Shown: piece by piece, positions 49,753 through 58,964 of the stretch
Numbering within the stretch: position 1 is the first letter of the stretch
How the letters are laid out: each line of letters opens with the position of its first letter
Origin: Deltaproteobacteria bacterium Ga0077550
Lineage (GTDB): Bacteria; Myxococcota_A; Polyangia; Nannocystales; Nannocystaceae
Reading direction: 5' to 3'
NCBI GenBank assembly: GCA_001464385.1
Contig: LNFB01000310.1
Location: forward strand, 16,352 to 80,351
Length of the DNA stretch: 64,000 nucleotides
Notes under the pieces: model-generated
What the model saw: only the letters and a program-made list of their open reading frames with translations
What the model was told of the DNA's origin: nothing
Databases searched by the model: none
Program-made: the position numbers and the translations under genes

Positions 49753-50472
49753 GTGCACCCGATCTACGACTTCTCGGGCGCCGATCCCCGCGCCTTCGAT
49801 CCCTGGGCGTGGTTCAACCTCGTCGGCGCCGCGGGCTGCGTGTGCTGGGTGGTCGCCTACCTCGCCATCATCCGCACGTCGCACCGCGACCGCGCCAACG
49901 GCCTGCCGATGGTCGCCGTTGGCCTCAACGTCTCGTGGGAGCTGCTGGCGTCGTTCTGGTTCCCCAACCCCGTCGCGCTGTGGCACGCGTTCGATCGGAT
50001 CTGGTTGGTCGTCGACTTCGTGATCGTCGCCCAGCTGCTGCGCTACGGCCGGCCGCTGCAGCGCATCCCCGAGATCCGCGACAACTTCTATCTCGTCTTC
50101 GCGATCATCGTGGGCGCCGGCTTCGTCGGTCAGTACACCTTCGTGGCCGACTACCCCGATCGCCTGGGCCTGGTGGTCGCGTTCCTCATCAACCTGGTGA
50201 TGAGCATCCTGTTCGTGTTCCTGTACTTCGATCGCCGCGACGATCGCCGCGGGATCTCGAAGGCCGGCGCGTGGTTCAAGATGCTGGGGACCCTGGGCAC
50301 CTCGATCGAGTGCCACTGGGTGGTCCGCATGATCGATCCCGAGCTGGGCGGGCTCGGGTTCCTCACCTTCCTGTGCGTGTCGATCTTCGCCGTCGACTGC
50401 CTGTACATCGCGCTGGTCTCCCGCGCGCCGTCGGCCCCTGCCGCCGCGGATCCGGTCCGCGCGGCCGTGTGA
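49753..50472 (+). CDS. Seven-helix membrane protein resembling Pyr4/PaxB-type terpene cyclases
   Basis: The 239-residue protein has a GTG start. About seven hydrophobic segments are visible (near 21-40, 52-70, 83-96, 112-127, 138-158, 173-190, 202-220). The second contains VSWELLASFWFP with Glu at residue 63, and the last FAVDCLYIAL with Asp at 215. Fungal Pyr4 depends on an acidic Glu of a WE motif at nearly the same position and a C-terminal Asp. The NLVMSILF helix is also similar in style. It may be a bacterial membrane cyclase or only share the fold. It follows the bactofilin by 13 bp. Confidence 0.62.
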   Translation: MHPIYDFSGADPRAFDPWAWFNLVGAAGCVCWVVAYLAIIRTSHRDRANGLPMVAVGLNVSWELLASFWFPNPVALWHAFDRIWLVVDFVIVAQLLRYGRPLQRIPEIRDNFYLVFAIIVGAGFVGQYTFVADYPDRLGLVVAFLINLVMSILFVFLYFDRRDDRRGISKAGAWFKMLGTLGTSIECHWVVRMIDPELGGLGFLTFLCVSIFAVDCLYIALVSRAPSAPAAADPVRAAV

Positions 50473-50527
50473 CGGGATTGTCACGAACCCCGCGACGGGG
50501 GCGTTGGGCCTGCGGTATGCCGTGGGC

Positions 50528-51373
50528 ATGACGTACGCACGACGGGCCTTGGGCCGGGTTCTCGCGGGGCTCGGGATGCTGGCGGCATGCACCGCCGATG
50601 GCGAGGCCGGCGACACCGGCACCGGCTCGGGCGAGTCCACGGCCGCCGACACCTCGGCGGGTTCGACGGGCAGCTCGCCGACGACGACGCCGGCCACCGC
50701 GACCACCGGCGGCACGGACTCGGCGGACGGCAGCGACGGATCCGACGACGCCGGCCCCTCGACCGGCGCTGCGGACAGCAGCACCGACGCCGACAGCTCG
50801 GGCGGCGGCGTGTGCTCGGCCGAGTTCCCCGCGATCGTCACCGACATCGACGCGACGCTCACCACCTCCGATGCCGAGTTCCTCATCCAGCTCGGCGATG
50901 GCAACTACGACCCCGCCGAGCGCGAGGGCGCCGCGGAGCTCGTGAACGCGTACGCCGATCTCGGCTACCGCGTGCTGTACCTGACGGCGCGCACCGAGAC
51001 GTTGATGGCGATCAACACCGGCGAGTCGGCCCGCGAGCTCACCGAGCGCTGGCTGGTCGAGCACGAGTTCCCCGTCGACCCCGAGTCGACGATGGTCGTG
51101 CTGTCGCCGAACCTCGTGCTCGGCGAGTCGGCCCGGGTGTTCAAGGCCGAGACGCTGGCCGAGCAGCAGGCCGCCGGCTGGCGCTTCGACTACGCCTACG
51201 GCAACGCGGGCTCCGACATCGACGCGTACGCCGACGCCGGCATCGCCCTCGACCGCACCTTCATCATCGGGCCCGAAGCCGGCAACGGCGGCACCGTCGC
51301 CGTCGAGGGCGAGGGCTGGGTCGACCACACCGCCGCGCACCTGCCGACGGTGCCGGCGGTCTGCGAGGGATAG
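50528..51373 (+). CDS. Lipoprotein with HAD / LNS2-type phosphatase domain
   Basis: The 281-residue protein has a signal with lipobox (LGMLAAC) and a Ser/Thr/Gly/Asp linker to about 95. A HAD-like domain follows with motif I IVTDIDATLT (DxDxT), a motif II-type YLTARTE and a late DIDAYADAGI with Asp residues. The pattern DIDGTLT...YLTAR is that of the LNS2 (lipin/Ned1) group. Whether it is an active phosphatase outside the cytoplasm is uncertain. It lies upstream of an FG-GAP lipoprotein on the same strand. Confidence 0.72.
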   Translation: MTYARRALGRVLAGLGMLAACTADGEAGDTGTGSGESTAADTSAGSTGSSPTTTPATATTGGTDSADGSDGSDDAGPSTGAADSSTDADSSGGGVCSAEFPAIVTDIDATLTTSDAEFLIQLGDGNYDPAEREGAAELVNAYADLGYRVLYLTARTETLMAINTGESARELTERWLVEHEFPVDPESTMVVLSPNLVLGESARVFKAETLAEQQAAGWRFDYAYGNAGSDIDAYADAGIALDRTFIIGPEAGNGGTVAVEGEGWVDHTAAHLPTVPAVCEG

Positions 51374-51414
51374 TCGCCCTCACGGATCCAGCAGCCGCGC
51401 GCCATGGCGTGGGC

Positions 51415-52629
51415 ATGCCGTCGTCGCGTCTCGTCCTCACCGTGCTCGTCGCGGGCCCGCTCGCCTGTGATCCCGGCCCAGGCGCGGACGCCCCCGCCGA
51501 CATCGCCGCGCCCAACGCCCTCGACGCCGAGGTCGACCTCCCCGAGGCGCCCATCGACCTCGGCGAGGCGATCGAGATCGATCTCGGCGACCTCGGCTTC
51601 ACCCCGCTGTCGCTCGAGCTCGGCGACTTCGACGGGGACGGCGCGATCGACCTGCTGATCACCGGCGTCGACGGCAGCGTGGTGACCTCGGCGACCCTGC
51701 GTGGCCTGGGCGACGGCACCTTCGAGGCGCCCTTCGACAACGGCATGTCCGGCTGCAGCGCGTACCCGGTCGTCGGTCGGCTCTCGGATGATCTGCGCGA
51801 CGACGTCGTCATCGCTGGGTGCGGCACGCAGTTCCTCACGGTGCTCGCCGCCGACGCCGACGGCGTGTTCTCGCGGTGGTCGACGTGGCCGCGCGTCACC
51901 GGCACCGGGCCCCGCAGCGTGGTCGTCCAGGATTTCGAGGGCGACGGCGATCACGATCTCATCGCGCTCACGGTGGGCACCGGGCTCAACGCTCGCGCCT
52001 CGCTGCAGCTGTTCGAGTCGAACGGCGGCACCGGCTTCTGGGGCGGCGCCACCGAGGATCTCGGGCCCGTCGCGCAGAGCGGCTTCGATCCCAACCGCCT
52101 GGTCGCGGGCGACCTCGACGGCGACGGCGTGCTCGATCCGATCCTCACCGATCAGGGCCACGACGTGGCGCGCCTCTTCGGCGGCCCGACGGGCTTCGGG
52201 TTCGCCCGCGAGCTCGGCGTCGGCCTCGACGTGTGGTCGTCGCTCGTCGCGGATCTCGACGGCGACGGGGCCGCCGAGATCATCGCGACCAGCGACAGCG
52301 AAGCCGCGGCGCAGGTCCTGCTGAACGACGGAGGCGGCGACTTCGAGCCGGGCGACGTGCTCCCGCTCGCGCACGGCCCCTACGACGCCGACGTCGCGGA
52401 CATCGACGGCGACGGCTTCGACGATCTCGTCACCGTCGACGACAGCGAGCGCCGCGTCCGTTGGCTGCGCGGCGACGGGGCCGGCGGCCTCGGTGATCCC
52501 CAGGAGCGCGCGCTCGCCGGCGGGGCAATCCGCGTCCACGCCGCGGACCTCGACGGCGACGGCTTCGACGATCTCGTCGCCGCGACGTTCTCGGTGGGCT
52601 CGGTCAGCGTGCTGCTCTCGGGCGGGTGA
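51415..52629 (+). CDS. FG-GAP/VCBS repeat lipoprotein
   Basis: The 404-residue protein has a lipobox (AGPLAC, Cys about 18) and an Asp/Glu-rich linker. At least six propeller repeats are visible: GDFDGDGAIDL, DFEGDGDHDL, GDLDGDGVLDP, ADLDGDGAAEI, ADIDGDGFDDL and ADLDGDGFDDL. It ends without an additional domain. The 3' end overlaps the convergent kinase gene by 26 bp. It is likely an exported surface protein. Confidence 0.82.
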   Translation: MPSSRLVLTVLVAGPLACDPGPGADAPADIAAPNALDAEVDLPEAPIDLGEAIEIDLGDLGFTPLSLELGDFDGDGAIDLLITGVDGSVVTSATLRGLGDGTFEAPFDNGMSGCSAYPVVGRLSDDLRDDVVIAGCGTQFLTVLAADADGVFSRWSTWPRVTGTGPRSVVVQDFEGDGDHDLIALTVGTGLNARASLQLFESNGGTGFWGGATEDLGPVAQSGFDPNRLVAGDLDGDGVLDPILTDQGHDVARLFGGPTGFGFARELGVGLDVWSSLVADLDGDGAAEIIATSDSEAAAQVLLNDGGGDFEPGDVLPLAHGPYDADVADIDGDGFDDLVTVDDSERRVRWLRGDGAGGLGDPQERALAGGAIRVHAADLDGDGFDDLVAATFSVGSVSVLLSGG

Positions 52630-54502
52630 TCGCGCCCGGCCGCGGCTCGCGGAGCTGCGCGAGCGACATCCGCCACGCCCATGCGGCATTGATCCCGCAG
52701 CCCAGGTTCGCCACCGCGAGCACGAGGTTCCGCGTCGTCGGCCAGGCGGCCACGACCAGGGTCGCGATCGCGAAGCCGACCGCGGTCGGCCACATGCGAC
52801 GCTCGAGCAGCACGGTCACGAAGGCCGCGGTCGCGGTGTACACGAGCAGCACCAGGGCCTGGAGCTGCGCCATGCCGAGGCCGAGCGGGCCCGCGAGCAG
52901 GCCCTGGGCGATCTGCACGACGAGCATCACGGCGAGCGCCGCGACCACGCCGCGGTTCAGCGCAGTGCTCGACAGCGACGCGCGCGCCCACGTCGCGAAG
53001 CCGAGCAGCGCCGCGAGCATGATCGCCCCGGCGACGGGGACGATGCCCACGGGCTCGGTCTGCGGATCGTGGCCGTGCAGCCAGGCGCCCAGCGGGATGA
53101 GGACCCAGATGCCCGTGAGCAGCGTGAGCATGAACAGCCGCGTGCGCTGGCCCAGCCGCGGATCGTGCTCGCGCTCGAGCGCAGAGAGCCGCGCGACCCG
53201 GGCGGCCTCGGCCGCGCGCGCCGTCTCGATCGCCGCGCGTAGCTCGGGCGCGACCTCGCCGTGGGCTCCCAGCGCCACGGCGGCCGCATCGACGCGACCG
53301 CGGGCCAGCTCCCACGTCACGATCTGCCGCGTCACCGCCTCGAGGCCGCCGCGGGCCCGCGTGTTGTCGGCCCACCGCGCCAGCGCGTTCGCATAGCCGA
53401 AGCGCACGGCGCCGAAGGCCTGGTACACCGCGTCCTCGTCCGCGTCGACGCCGTCGTCGTCGAGCCGGCGCTCGAGCGCGACGCGCTGCGCATCGGCGTC
53501 GTCGCAGAGGCCGTGCGACGCGCGGTGCTCGAGCAGATCCTCGACGGCGCGCGCGACCGCCATCGCCGAGTCCGGCCGCTGGGCCGGATCCCGCGCGAGG
53601 CAGCGCTGCACGATCGCCGCCAGCTCGCTCGGGCACTCGACGTCGAGCGCCGGATCGACGTGGACGATCGACGCGATCACCTCGCCCATGGTCGTGCCGC
53701 GGTGCGGCGGTCGACCGGTCACGATCTCGAACAGCGTGGCGCCGAGCAGGTAGACGTCGGTGTGCACGCCCATCGCCGCGCCCACGCCCGCGAGCACCTC
53801 GGGCGCCATGTACCGCGGCGTGCCGATGATGTCGGCGTTGTCGACGAGCCGCGGCACGCGGGGATCGACGGTGTCGTCGAGCGCCAGCGCGATGCCCCAG
53901 TCGAGCAGCAACACCTCGCCGAACGGCCCGAGCATCACGTTGTCGGGCTTGAGATCGAGGTGCACGATGCCGCGGCTGTGGGCGTACGCGAGCGCGTGGC
54001 ACACCTGCACGAACACCCGCAGGTGCCAGTGCAGTGGATCGCCGCCCGATCGAGCGCGCACCGCCTCGGGATCGCGGATCATCGTCGACCACGCCTCGCC
54101 CTGGACCCGCTTCATCACGATGCGCGGACGACCGCGAGGGTCCGCGTCGATGGTGTAGATCGGCACGATGTTGGGGTGCTCGAGCCGCCCCATCACCAGC
54201 GCCTCGCGGACGATCTTGGTCATGGCCGTCGGATCGCCCGCGGCCTCGCGCAGGCTCTTGACCGCCACCTCGCGGGCCAGCACCGACTGCGTCCCGCGAC
54301 GCACGACACCCATGCCGCCCTCGCCGAGGGTCTCGTGCAGCGTGATCCCGCCCGCGGCGTCGAGCACCGCGTCGCGCCGTACGGGGGCGTGCAGCGTGGC
54401 CGAGGGCGATCCGGGGGCCAGCGTCGCCGCCAACGCGGCGGGGTCGAGGGTCGGCTCGACGGCGGACACGTGCGCGAGCATGCCACGGCTCCGACGAACC
54501 AT
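52604..54502 (-). CDS. Atypical Ser/Thr protein kinase with C-terminal multi-helix membrane domain
   Basis: The 632-residue protein has a kinase domain at about 55-320 with GEGGMGVVRRG and VAVKSL lysine. The catalytic loop is IVHLDLKPDN, with Leu for Arg of HRD. The metal motif is LLDWGIA, with Trp for Phe of DFG, followed by GTPRYMAPE. HLD/DWG forms occur in several myxobacterial kinases. After a charged region, six to seven membrane helices make up residues about 430-615. The SPASM radical SAM gene ends 15 bp upstream on the same strand, so a joint transcript is likely. Confidence 0.85.
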   Translation of the reverse strand: MVRRSRGMLAHVSAVEPTLDPAALAATLAPGSPSATLHAPVRRDAVLDAAGGITLHETLGEGGMGVVRRGTQSVLAREVAVKSLREAAGDPTAMTKIVREALVMGRLEHPNIVPIYTIDADPRGRPRIVMKRVQGEAWSTMIRDPEAVRARSGGDPLHWHLRVFVQVCHALAYAHSRGIVHLDLKPDNVMLGPFGEVLLLDWGIALALDDTVDPRVPRLVDNADIIGTPRYMAPEVLAGVGAAMGVHTDVYLLGATLFEIVTGRPPHRGTTMGEVIASIVHVDPALDVECPSELAAIVQRCLARDPAQRPDSAMAVARAVEDLLEHRASHGLCDDADAQRVALERRLDDDGVDADEDAVYQAFGAVRFGYANALARWADNTRARGGLEAVTRQIVTWELARGRVDAAAVALGAHGEVAPELRAAIETARAAEAARVARLSALEREHDPRLGQRTRLFMLTLLTGIWVLIPLGAWLHGHDPQTEPVGIVPVAGAIMLAALLGFATWARASLSSTALNRGVVAALAVMLVVQIAQGLLAGPLGLGMAQLQALVLLVYTATAAFVTVLLERRMWPTAVGFAIATLVVAAWPTTRNLVLAVANLGCGINAAWAWRMSLAQLREPRPGAITRPRAAR

Positions 54503-54516
54503 CCCATCGGGAGGGA

Positions 54517-55860
54517 TCACTGCGTGCCGAGTTCGTGGTCCGCGATCGGCCGCCCAGGACCGAACGGCTCGATCGTCCGCGGCACGCGGGGCTCGTCGAC
54601 GCCCACCGGCCCCTCGCGCGCGCGCACGTCCGGATCGATCGACTCGCGCACGATGCGGTAGTAGCCGTGATCGAAGGGCACGCCCGGCGCAGGCGCGACC
54701 GGCTCGACGCGCTCGCGCAGCCCCTGGGCATGTATCGCGAGCGCGCGGTGGTGACAGAACGGGTTGTTGCCGGGCCGACCGAGCAAGGGCTCCGCCGTCG
54801 CGGTGCAGCCCCCGCGACACGGCTCGCGGTAGTAGCAGGTCGCGCAGAAGCCCCAGAGATCGTCGAGCGTCCGCTCGCGGATGTACGCCAGCGCGAACGC
54901 ATCGCGCCAGCGATCGGCGAGCGCATGCGCGCGCGCGTTGCCGGCGTGGTTCTGCGGACCGCCGAGGCTCGGGCAGCCCTTGATCGTGCCGTCGGACTCG
55001 ATGCCGATCTGGTACTTGCCCGCGCCACAGCCCTTGTAGTGCGCGCCGCGTTTTTGATAGACGCGCATCTCGGCCTCGAGCGGGCCGAAGTAGCCGAGGT
55101 TGTTCGCCGGCCACAGCTTGATGCCGGCCGCGCGCACCCGCGGCACGAGCTCCGCGAGCACCTCGAACAGCGGGAGCAGATCGTACGGCTGCAGCAGGAT
55201 CTCCGCGTGGTCGGCCGCGTTGCCGAAGGGCGCCGTGATCTGCAGCTGCCACCCGAACACGCCCGCGGCCGCGAGGTGCTCGAACAGCGCCGGCAGGCTG
55301 TGCCGCGTCAGCGCGTTGATCTGGGTGTTGGCCGCCGTGGGGATCCCTGCGGCGCGCAGCCGCTCGATCGCCGCGAACGCCGATCGCCAGCTCCCGGTCA
55401 CGCCGCGAAGACGATCGTGCTCGGCCTCGAGCCCGTCGATCGACACCGACGCGTTGGTCAGGCCCGCCTCGGCCAGCGCCTCGACGCGCGCGGCGGTGAG
55501 GTTGCGGCCGCCGGTCGTCATCGACGCCCGCATCCCGTGCTCACGGATCGCCCGCACGATGAGGATCATGTCGTCGCGCAGGTACGCCTCGCCGCCGACC
55601 AACGTCACCTCGCCGACCCCGAGGGCGCGGAGCTGCGCGACCACGTCGAGGCACTCGTCGGTCGTGAGCTCCCCCGGCCGCGCATGCCCGGCCCGCGAGC
55701 CGCAGTGGATGCACTTCTGATCGCACGCCAGCGTCAGCTCCCACACCGCGTAGCGCGGCGTGGGGAGCTCGCCGGGCTTGGGCGGCGTGATGCGGCGGTT
55801 GTCGGGCGCTGGCAGGGCGTCCACGACGGGGAGACGACGGCGGATGCCGGAGAGGCCCAT
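54517..55860 (-). CDS. Radical SAM/SPASM enzyme
   Basis: The 447-residue protein has the motif CDQKCIHC (about 46-53), a GGEAYLRDD strand, TGGRN and SIDGLEAEH of the radical SAM fold. A SPASM tail contains GCGAGKYQ, IKGCPSL, then CATCYYREPCRGGC and a final FC. SPASM proteins carry extra [4Fe-4S] clusters and modify peptides or proteins, but no small precursor gene was found in the neighbourhood. A kinase gene follows 15 bp downstream and a lipoprotein gene ends 10 bp upstream, all minus strand. Confidence 0.9.
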   Translation of the reverse strand: MGLSGIRRRLPVVDALPAPDNRRITPPKPGELPTPRYAVWELTLACDQKCIHCGSRAGHARPGELTTDECLDVVAQLRALGVGEVTLVGGEAYLRDDMILIVRAIREHGMRASMTTGGRNLTAARVEALAEAGLTNASVSIDGLEAEHDRLRGVTGSWRSAFAAIERLRAAGIPTAANTQINALTRHSLPALFEHLAAAGVFGWQLQITAPFGNAADHAEILLQPYDLLPLFEVLAELVPRVRAAGIKLWPANNLGYFGPLEAEMRVYQKRGAHYKGCGAGKYQIGIESDGTIKGCPSLGGPQNHAGNARAHALADRWRDAFALAYIRERTLDDLWGFCATCYYREPCRGGCTATAEPLLGRPGNNPFCHHRALAIHAQGLRERVEPVAPAPGVPFDHGYYRIVRESIDPDVRAREGPVGVDEPRVPRTIEPFGPGRPIADHELGTQ

Positions 55861-55869
55861 CGGACCCCG

Positions 55870-56931
55870 TCACTGCGGCAGCAAGCAGGTCCCGAGGTTG
55901 AACCCGAGGCCGGGTGGCAGGTTGTCCTCGAACCACGGCACGCAGGCCGCCCCATCGACCGCGCCTGCGCACTGGGTGTCGGGATCGGGTAGGTCGACGT
56001 CGCAGAACTCGGTGCAACATCCCGCGTCGACACAGCCGGGCACACGATCCGGCGGCGCACACCACAGGCCGGGATCGCAGGTGTCGGGTGGTTCGCAGTC
56101 ATCGCCGTACGCACCACCGTCACCGCTGCGATCGGGCACACAGACGAAGCCGTCCTCGTACGGGATGCACTCCGCACCCACGCCGCAGTCCTGCACCAAC
56201 GGATCGCACAGCGGCAGGCACTCGTGGATCGTGCCGTAGTAGCCCATGAAACAGGTCAGGAACTCGTCGCCCAGGCACTCCGGGTTCGCCTCGCTCCCCG
56301 AGCAGTTCGCGACGCACACGCCGGTGTTGGTGTTCGGGTCGACATTCCAGCACATCGAGCCGAGATCGCAGTCGTCGATGCCCGAGTACGCGTTGCCCTC
56401 GACGGTGCATGGATCGCCGGGCGCACCGCCGTTCGGATCCACCGGCGAGCAGCGCGTGGCGTTCCACTCGTTCTCGCCGAGGTTGGACCACGGCATGCAC
56501 TTCTCGCCCTCGGGACAGTCCTGGGCCCAGACGTCGCACTCGACCGACGACCCCCCGTCGGGCGGGCAGCCATAGAACGCGCAGCCCTCGTCGCCGCTCA
56601 CCCCGTCCTCGCTCGACGACGTCACGTCCGCGGTGTCCGTCGCGGTCTCCGACACGGTCGTCGCCACCGACGGGTCGGGCGGCACATCGCCGGTGTCCGG
56701 CGCGGGCGCGGTGGCGCTCGACGCAGTCACGCTCCCCGCGCTCGTCGTCGTGCCGGTGCCGCCGGTCGAGCCGTCGTCCACGCCGACGCTCGGGCCGCAC
56801 GCGCCGAGGGCCACGCCGAGCGCGATCGCCATCGCGAGCGGCGCGACCGCGCTCGAGGAGCCCACACCACAGAAGGGACACGCCGCATCCTCGGCATGCA
56901 CGAACCTCCGACATCCACGACACACCAACAT
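55870..56931 (-). CDS. Zinc-ribbon/lipobox Cys-rich lipoprotein
   Basis: The 353-residue protein starts with a short CxxC...CxxC zinc ribbon (CRGC and CPFC, residues 4-28), then a hydrophobic helix ending in a lipobox (GVALGAC). A Thr/Ser/Asp linker follows, then about 200 residues with some 24 Cys (ECDVWAQDC, CSPVDPNGG, CVPDRSGDGG and so on). The cytoplasmic zinc ribbon ahead of a lipoprotein signal recurs in Nannocystaceae surface proteins. The upstream extension of the frame is unlikely, as it crosses the metalloprotease region. It heads a possible operon with the SPASM enzyme and kinase. Confidence 0.75.
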   Translation of the reverse strand: MLVCRGCRRFVHAEDAACPFCGVGSSSAVAPLAMAIALGVALGACGPSVGVDDGSTGGTGTTTSAGSVTASSATAPAPDTGDVPPDPSVATTVSETATDTADVTSSSEDGVSGDEGCAFYGCPPDGGSSVECDVWAQDCPEGEKCMPWSNLGENEWNATRCSPVDPNGGAPGDPCTVEGNAYSGIDDCDLGSMCWNVDPNTNTGVCVANCSGSEANPECLGDEFLTCFMGYYGTIHECLPLCDPLVQDCGVGAECIPYEDGFVCVPDRSGDGGAYGDDCEPPDTCDPGLWCAPPDRVPGCVDAGCCTEFCDVDLPDPDTQCAGAVDGAACVPWFEDNLPPGLGFNLGTCLLPQ

Positions 56932-57026
56932 GCGATCACGGTACGCGGACCACACCGCGCTGCCAACCACGACGAAGGCCCCGCCGACCCGAGGGTCGTG
57001 CGGGGCCAGAACGAAGTTCCGCGGCG

Positions 57027-58964
57027 CTAGTTCGCCGCGCTGCGACGACGGCGACGCAGCATCACCCCGAGCCCGAGGCCGAGCAGGCCGAAGCCCGCGC
57101 CGCCGCGGTTGCCCTCGGCGCTGCACTCGCAGGCGCTGGTCTCGTCGTCGATGCCGGGACCGGTCGACTCGCCGCTGCCTTCGCCCGTGCCCTCGGCGCT
57201 CGCGTCGGTGGGATCGGGCGTGTCGGTCGTGCTCGAATCGCCGGCCTCGTCGCCGCCCGAGCTGTCGGACGGGATGTCGTTGGTCACCGTGATCGTCACC
57301 GGCGCGCTCACGCCCTGGTTCGGTCCGTCACGCACCACGAACCCGAACAGGTACTCGCCCTCGGGGATGTTCGTGACGTCGTACTCGTACGGCGGGTCGA
57401 ACAGCTTGAACAGCGGCTGGGGCTGGTCGTCGGTGCCGATGATCTGCAGGTAGAGCTCGGCCTCGGTGACGTAGCGATCGTCCATCGCCTCGGCGGTGAT
57501 CGTGAAGTCGGCACCGACCGGGAACACGTCGCCGTCCGCGGGATAGGTGATCTCGACCGTGGGCGGCATCTCGTCCAGGGGGAACGGCTCGGCCGCGCAG
57601 TCGAGCGAGCCGACCGCGCCCGCAGCCATCGCCGGGGTGCCGCCGCCGTCGCACGTGGGCTCGCCGCTGCCGCCGTCGGGGAACGTCACGTCGATGACCG
57701 CGTGGGTCTCGAGCATGTCGGTCACCGTGAACGACACCGTGCCCATCGGGTCGGTGAAGGTGTCGCCGACCTGCATCTCGTACTGGCTGTTGCCGTTCTC
57801 GTCGAGGCCGGCCTCGATGATGTACGGCGACGGCGAGTACTCGTGGCCCGACGACCAGTGCAGCAGCACCGCGTCGAACCCGGCGTCGACGCCGTAGTTC
57901 TGCCGGTACTCGATGTAGTAGTCGCGATTCTCGTCGTAGGACGGGAACCGCAGGGCCTGGGTGCCGTCGCACGGCAGCTCGGTCGGCACGACGTTGAACG
58001 TGCCGCTGGCCTCGGTCGTGACGATGTTGCACTCCTCGAGCCAGCCCATGTAGCCCTTCTGCGTCACGTTCATGTGATCACAGCCGCCGCCCATGGGATC
58101 GTACGGGTCGCCGTACTCGACGTGCTCGCACTCGTCGCCGAGCGGCACGATCGTGCCGTTGGGGCAGTCCCACGAGTGGGAGTGGCCCATGCCGTAGTTG
58201 TGGCCGATCTCCTGCGCCCGCACGACGCAGCCGAAGTTGCCGTTGTACCAGCTGTCGCGCGCCGGGTTCTCGACGTTGCCGAGGGTCGCCAGGCCACCGA
58301 AGCCGCAGTCGCCCATCTGCGGGAAGTGCCACATGAACTGCCGGTACTCGTCGGGGTCGTGGCCCTTCTCGATGAACTGCTGCAGCCCCTGGTCGGCGAT
58401 GAAGCTGGGGTTGCAGGCCCCGGGCTCGTCGATCTGGTAGGGCCCGAACACGTCGCCGGCGATGGTCTCCTTGCCGTAGGAGTTCTCGCCGTAGAAGACG
58501 TTGGTCGAGTCGAAGGAGATGAACATGTCCTCCTTCGCCGTCGCGTTGGTCAGGCCCGGCTGGTTCCAGAACACCAGCACCGTCGCGATCCGGCGGTACG
58601 GATACGGCTCGGGATCGAGGAGCGGCGTGGGCGGCGGCGCGAGGACCTCGAGCTCGTCGAGGACGAAGTCGTCGTCGCCGTCCGGCTCGCCCCAGGCGCG
58701 CACGTACGTCTCGTACTTCAGCTCGATCGGCTCGTCCGTGACGAGGTCCTTCACGCCGTCGGTCGTGCGCACGTGGTAGCTGATGCGCGACGTGCCATCG
58801 TCCATCGAGGCGATCCGGGCCTCGAACTTGCCTTCGATGGAGGGGGCGGTGAGGCCCCCAGAACGGGCGACGAGCGCATCCGCGGGGCTGTCGCCCTCGT
58901 GACACCCCGCGAGGAGCGCGGCCGTGAGTGGAACGGTGAGCGTGAGGATCCGAGGCTGCGGCAT
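57027..58964 (-). CDS. Gametolysin-like metalloprotease with MYXO-CTERM tail
   Basis: The 645-residue protein has a lipobox-like signal (ALLAGC) and a propeptide-like N-terminal domain. The zinc site is QEIGHNYGMGH (Q251 to H261), followed by a Ca-site-like YDPMGGG. In gametolysin (peptidase M11) the first ligand is His in Chlamydomonas and Gln in Volvox VMPs, so the Gln is not necessarily inactivating. Downstream are a beta domain, a Ser/Asp/Thr linker and the end CECSAEGNRGGAG, a helix and RRRRR, which is a MYXO-CTERM anchor. A secreted, surface-bound protease is inferred. Confidence 0.8.
   Translation of the reverse strand: MPQPRILTLTVPLTAALLAGCHEGDSPADALVARSGGLTAPSIEGKFEARIASMDDGTSRISYHVRTTDGVKDLVTDEPIELKYETYVRAWGEPDGDDDFVLDELEVLAPPPTPLLDPEPYPYRRIATVLVFWNQPGLTNATAKEDMFISFDSTNVFYGENSYGKETIAGDVFGPYQIDEPGACNPSFIADQGLQQFIEKGHDPDEYRQFMWHFPQMGDCGFGGLATLGNVENPARDSWYNGNFGCVVRAQEIGHNYGMGHSHSWDCPNGTIVPLGDECEHVEYGDPYDPMGGGCDHMNVTQKGYMGWLEECNIVTTEASGTFNVVPTELPCDGTQALRFPSYDENRDYYIEYRQNYGVDAGFDAVLLHWSSGHEYSPSPYIIEAGLDENGNSQYEMQVGDTFTDPMGTVSFTVTDMLETHAVIDVTFPDGGSGEPTCDGGGTPAMAAGAVGSLDCAAEPFPLDEMPPTVEITYPADGDVFPVGADFTITAEAMDDRYVTEAELYLQIIGTDDQPQPLFKLFDPPYEYDVTNIPEGEYLFGFVVRDGPNQGVSAPVTITVTNDIPSDSSGGDEAGDSSTTDTPDPTDASAEGTGEGSGESTGPGIDDETSACECSAEGNRGGAGFGLLGLGLGVMLRRRRRSAAN

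Noticed and set aside
54502..55252. Extension of the atypical kinase upstream into the SPASM gene
   Set aside because: The extension overlaps the radical SAM gene in another frame and carries Arg/Ala-rich noise; the kinase begins near 54502.
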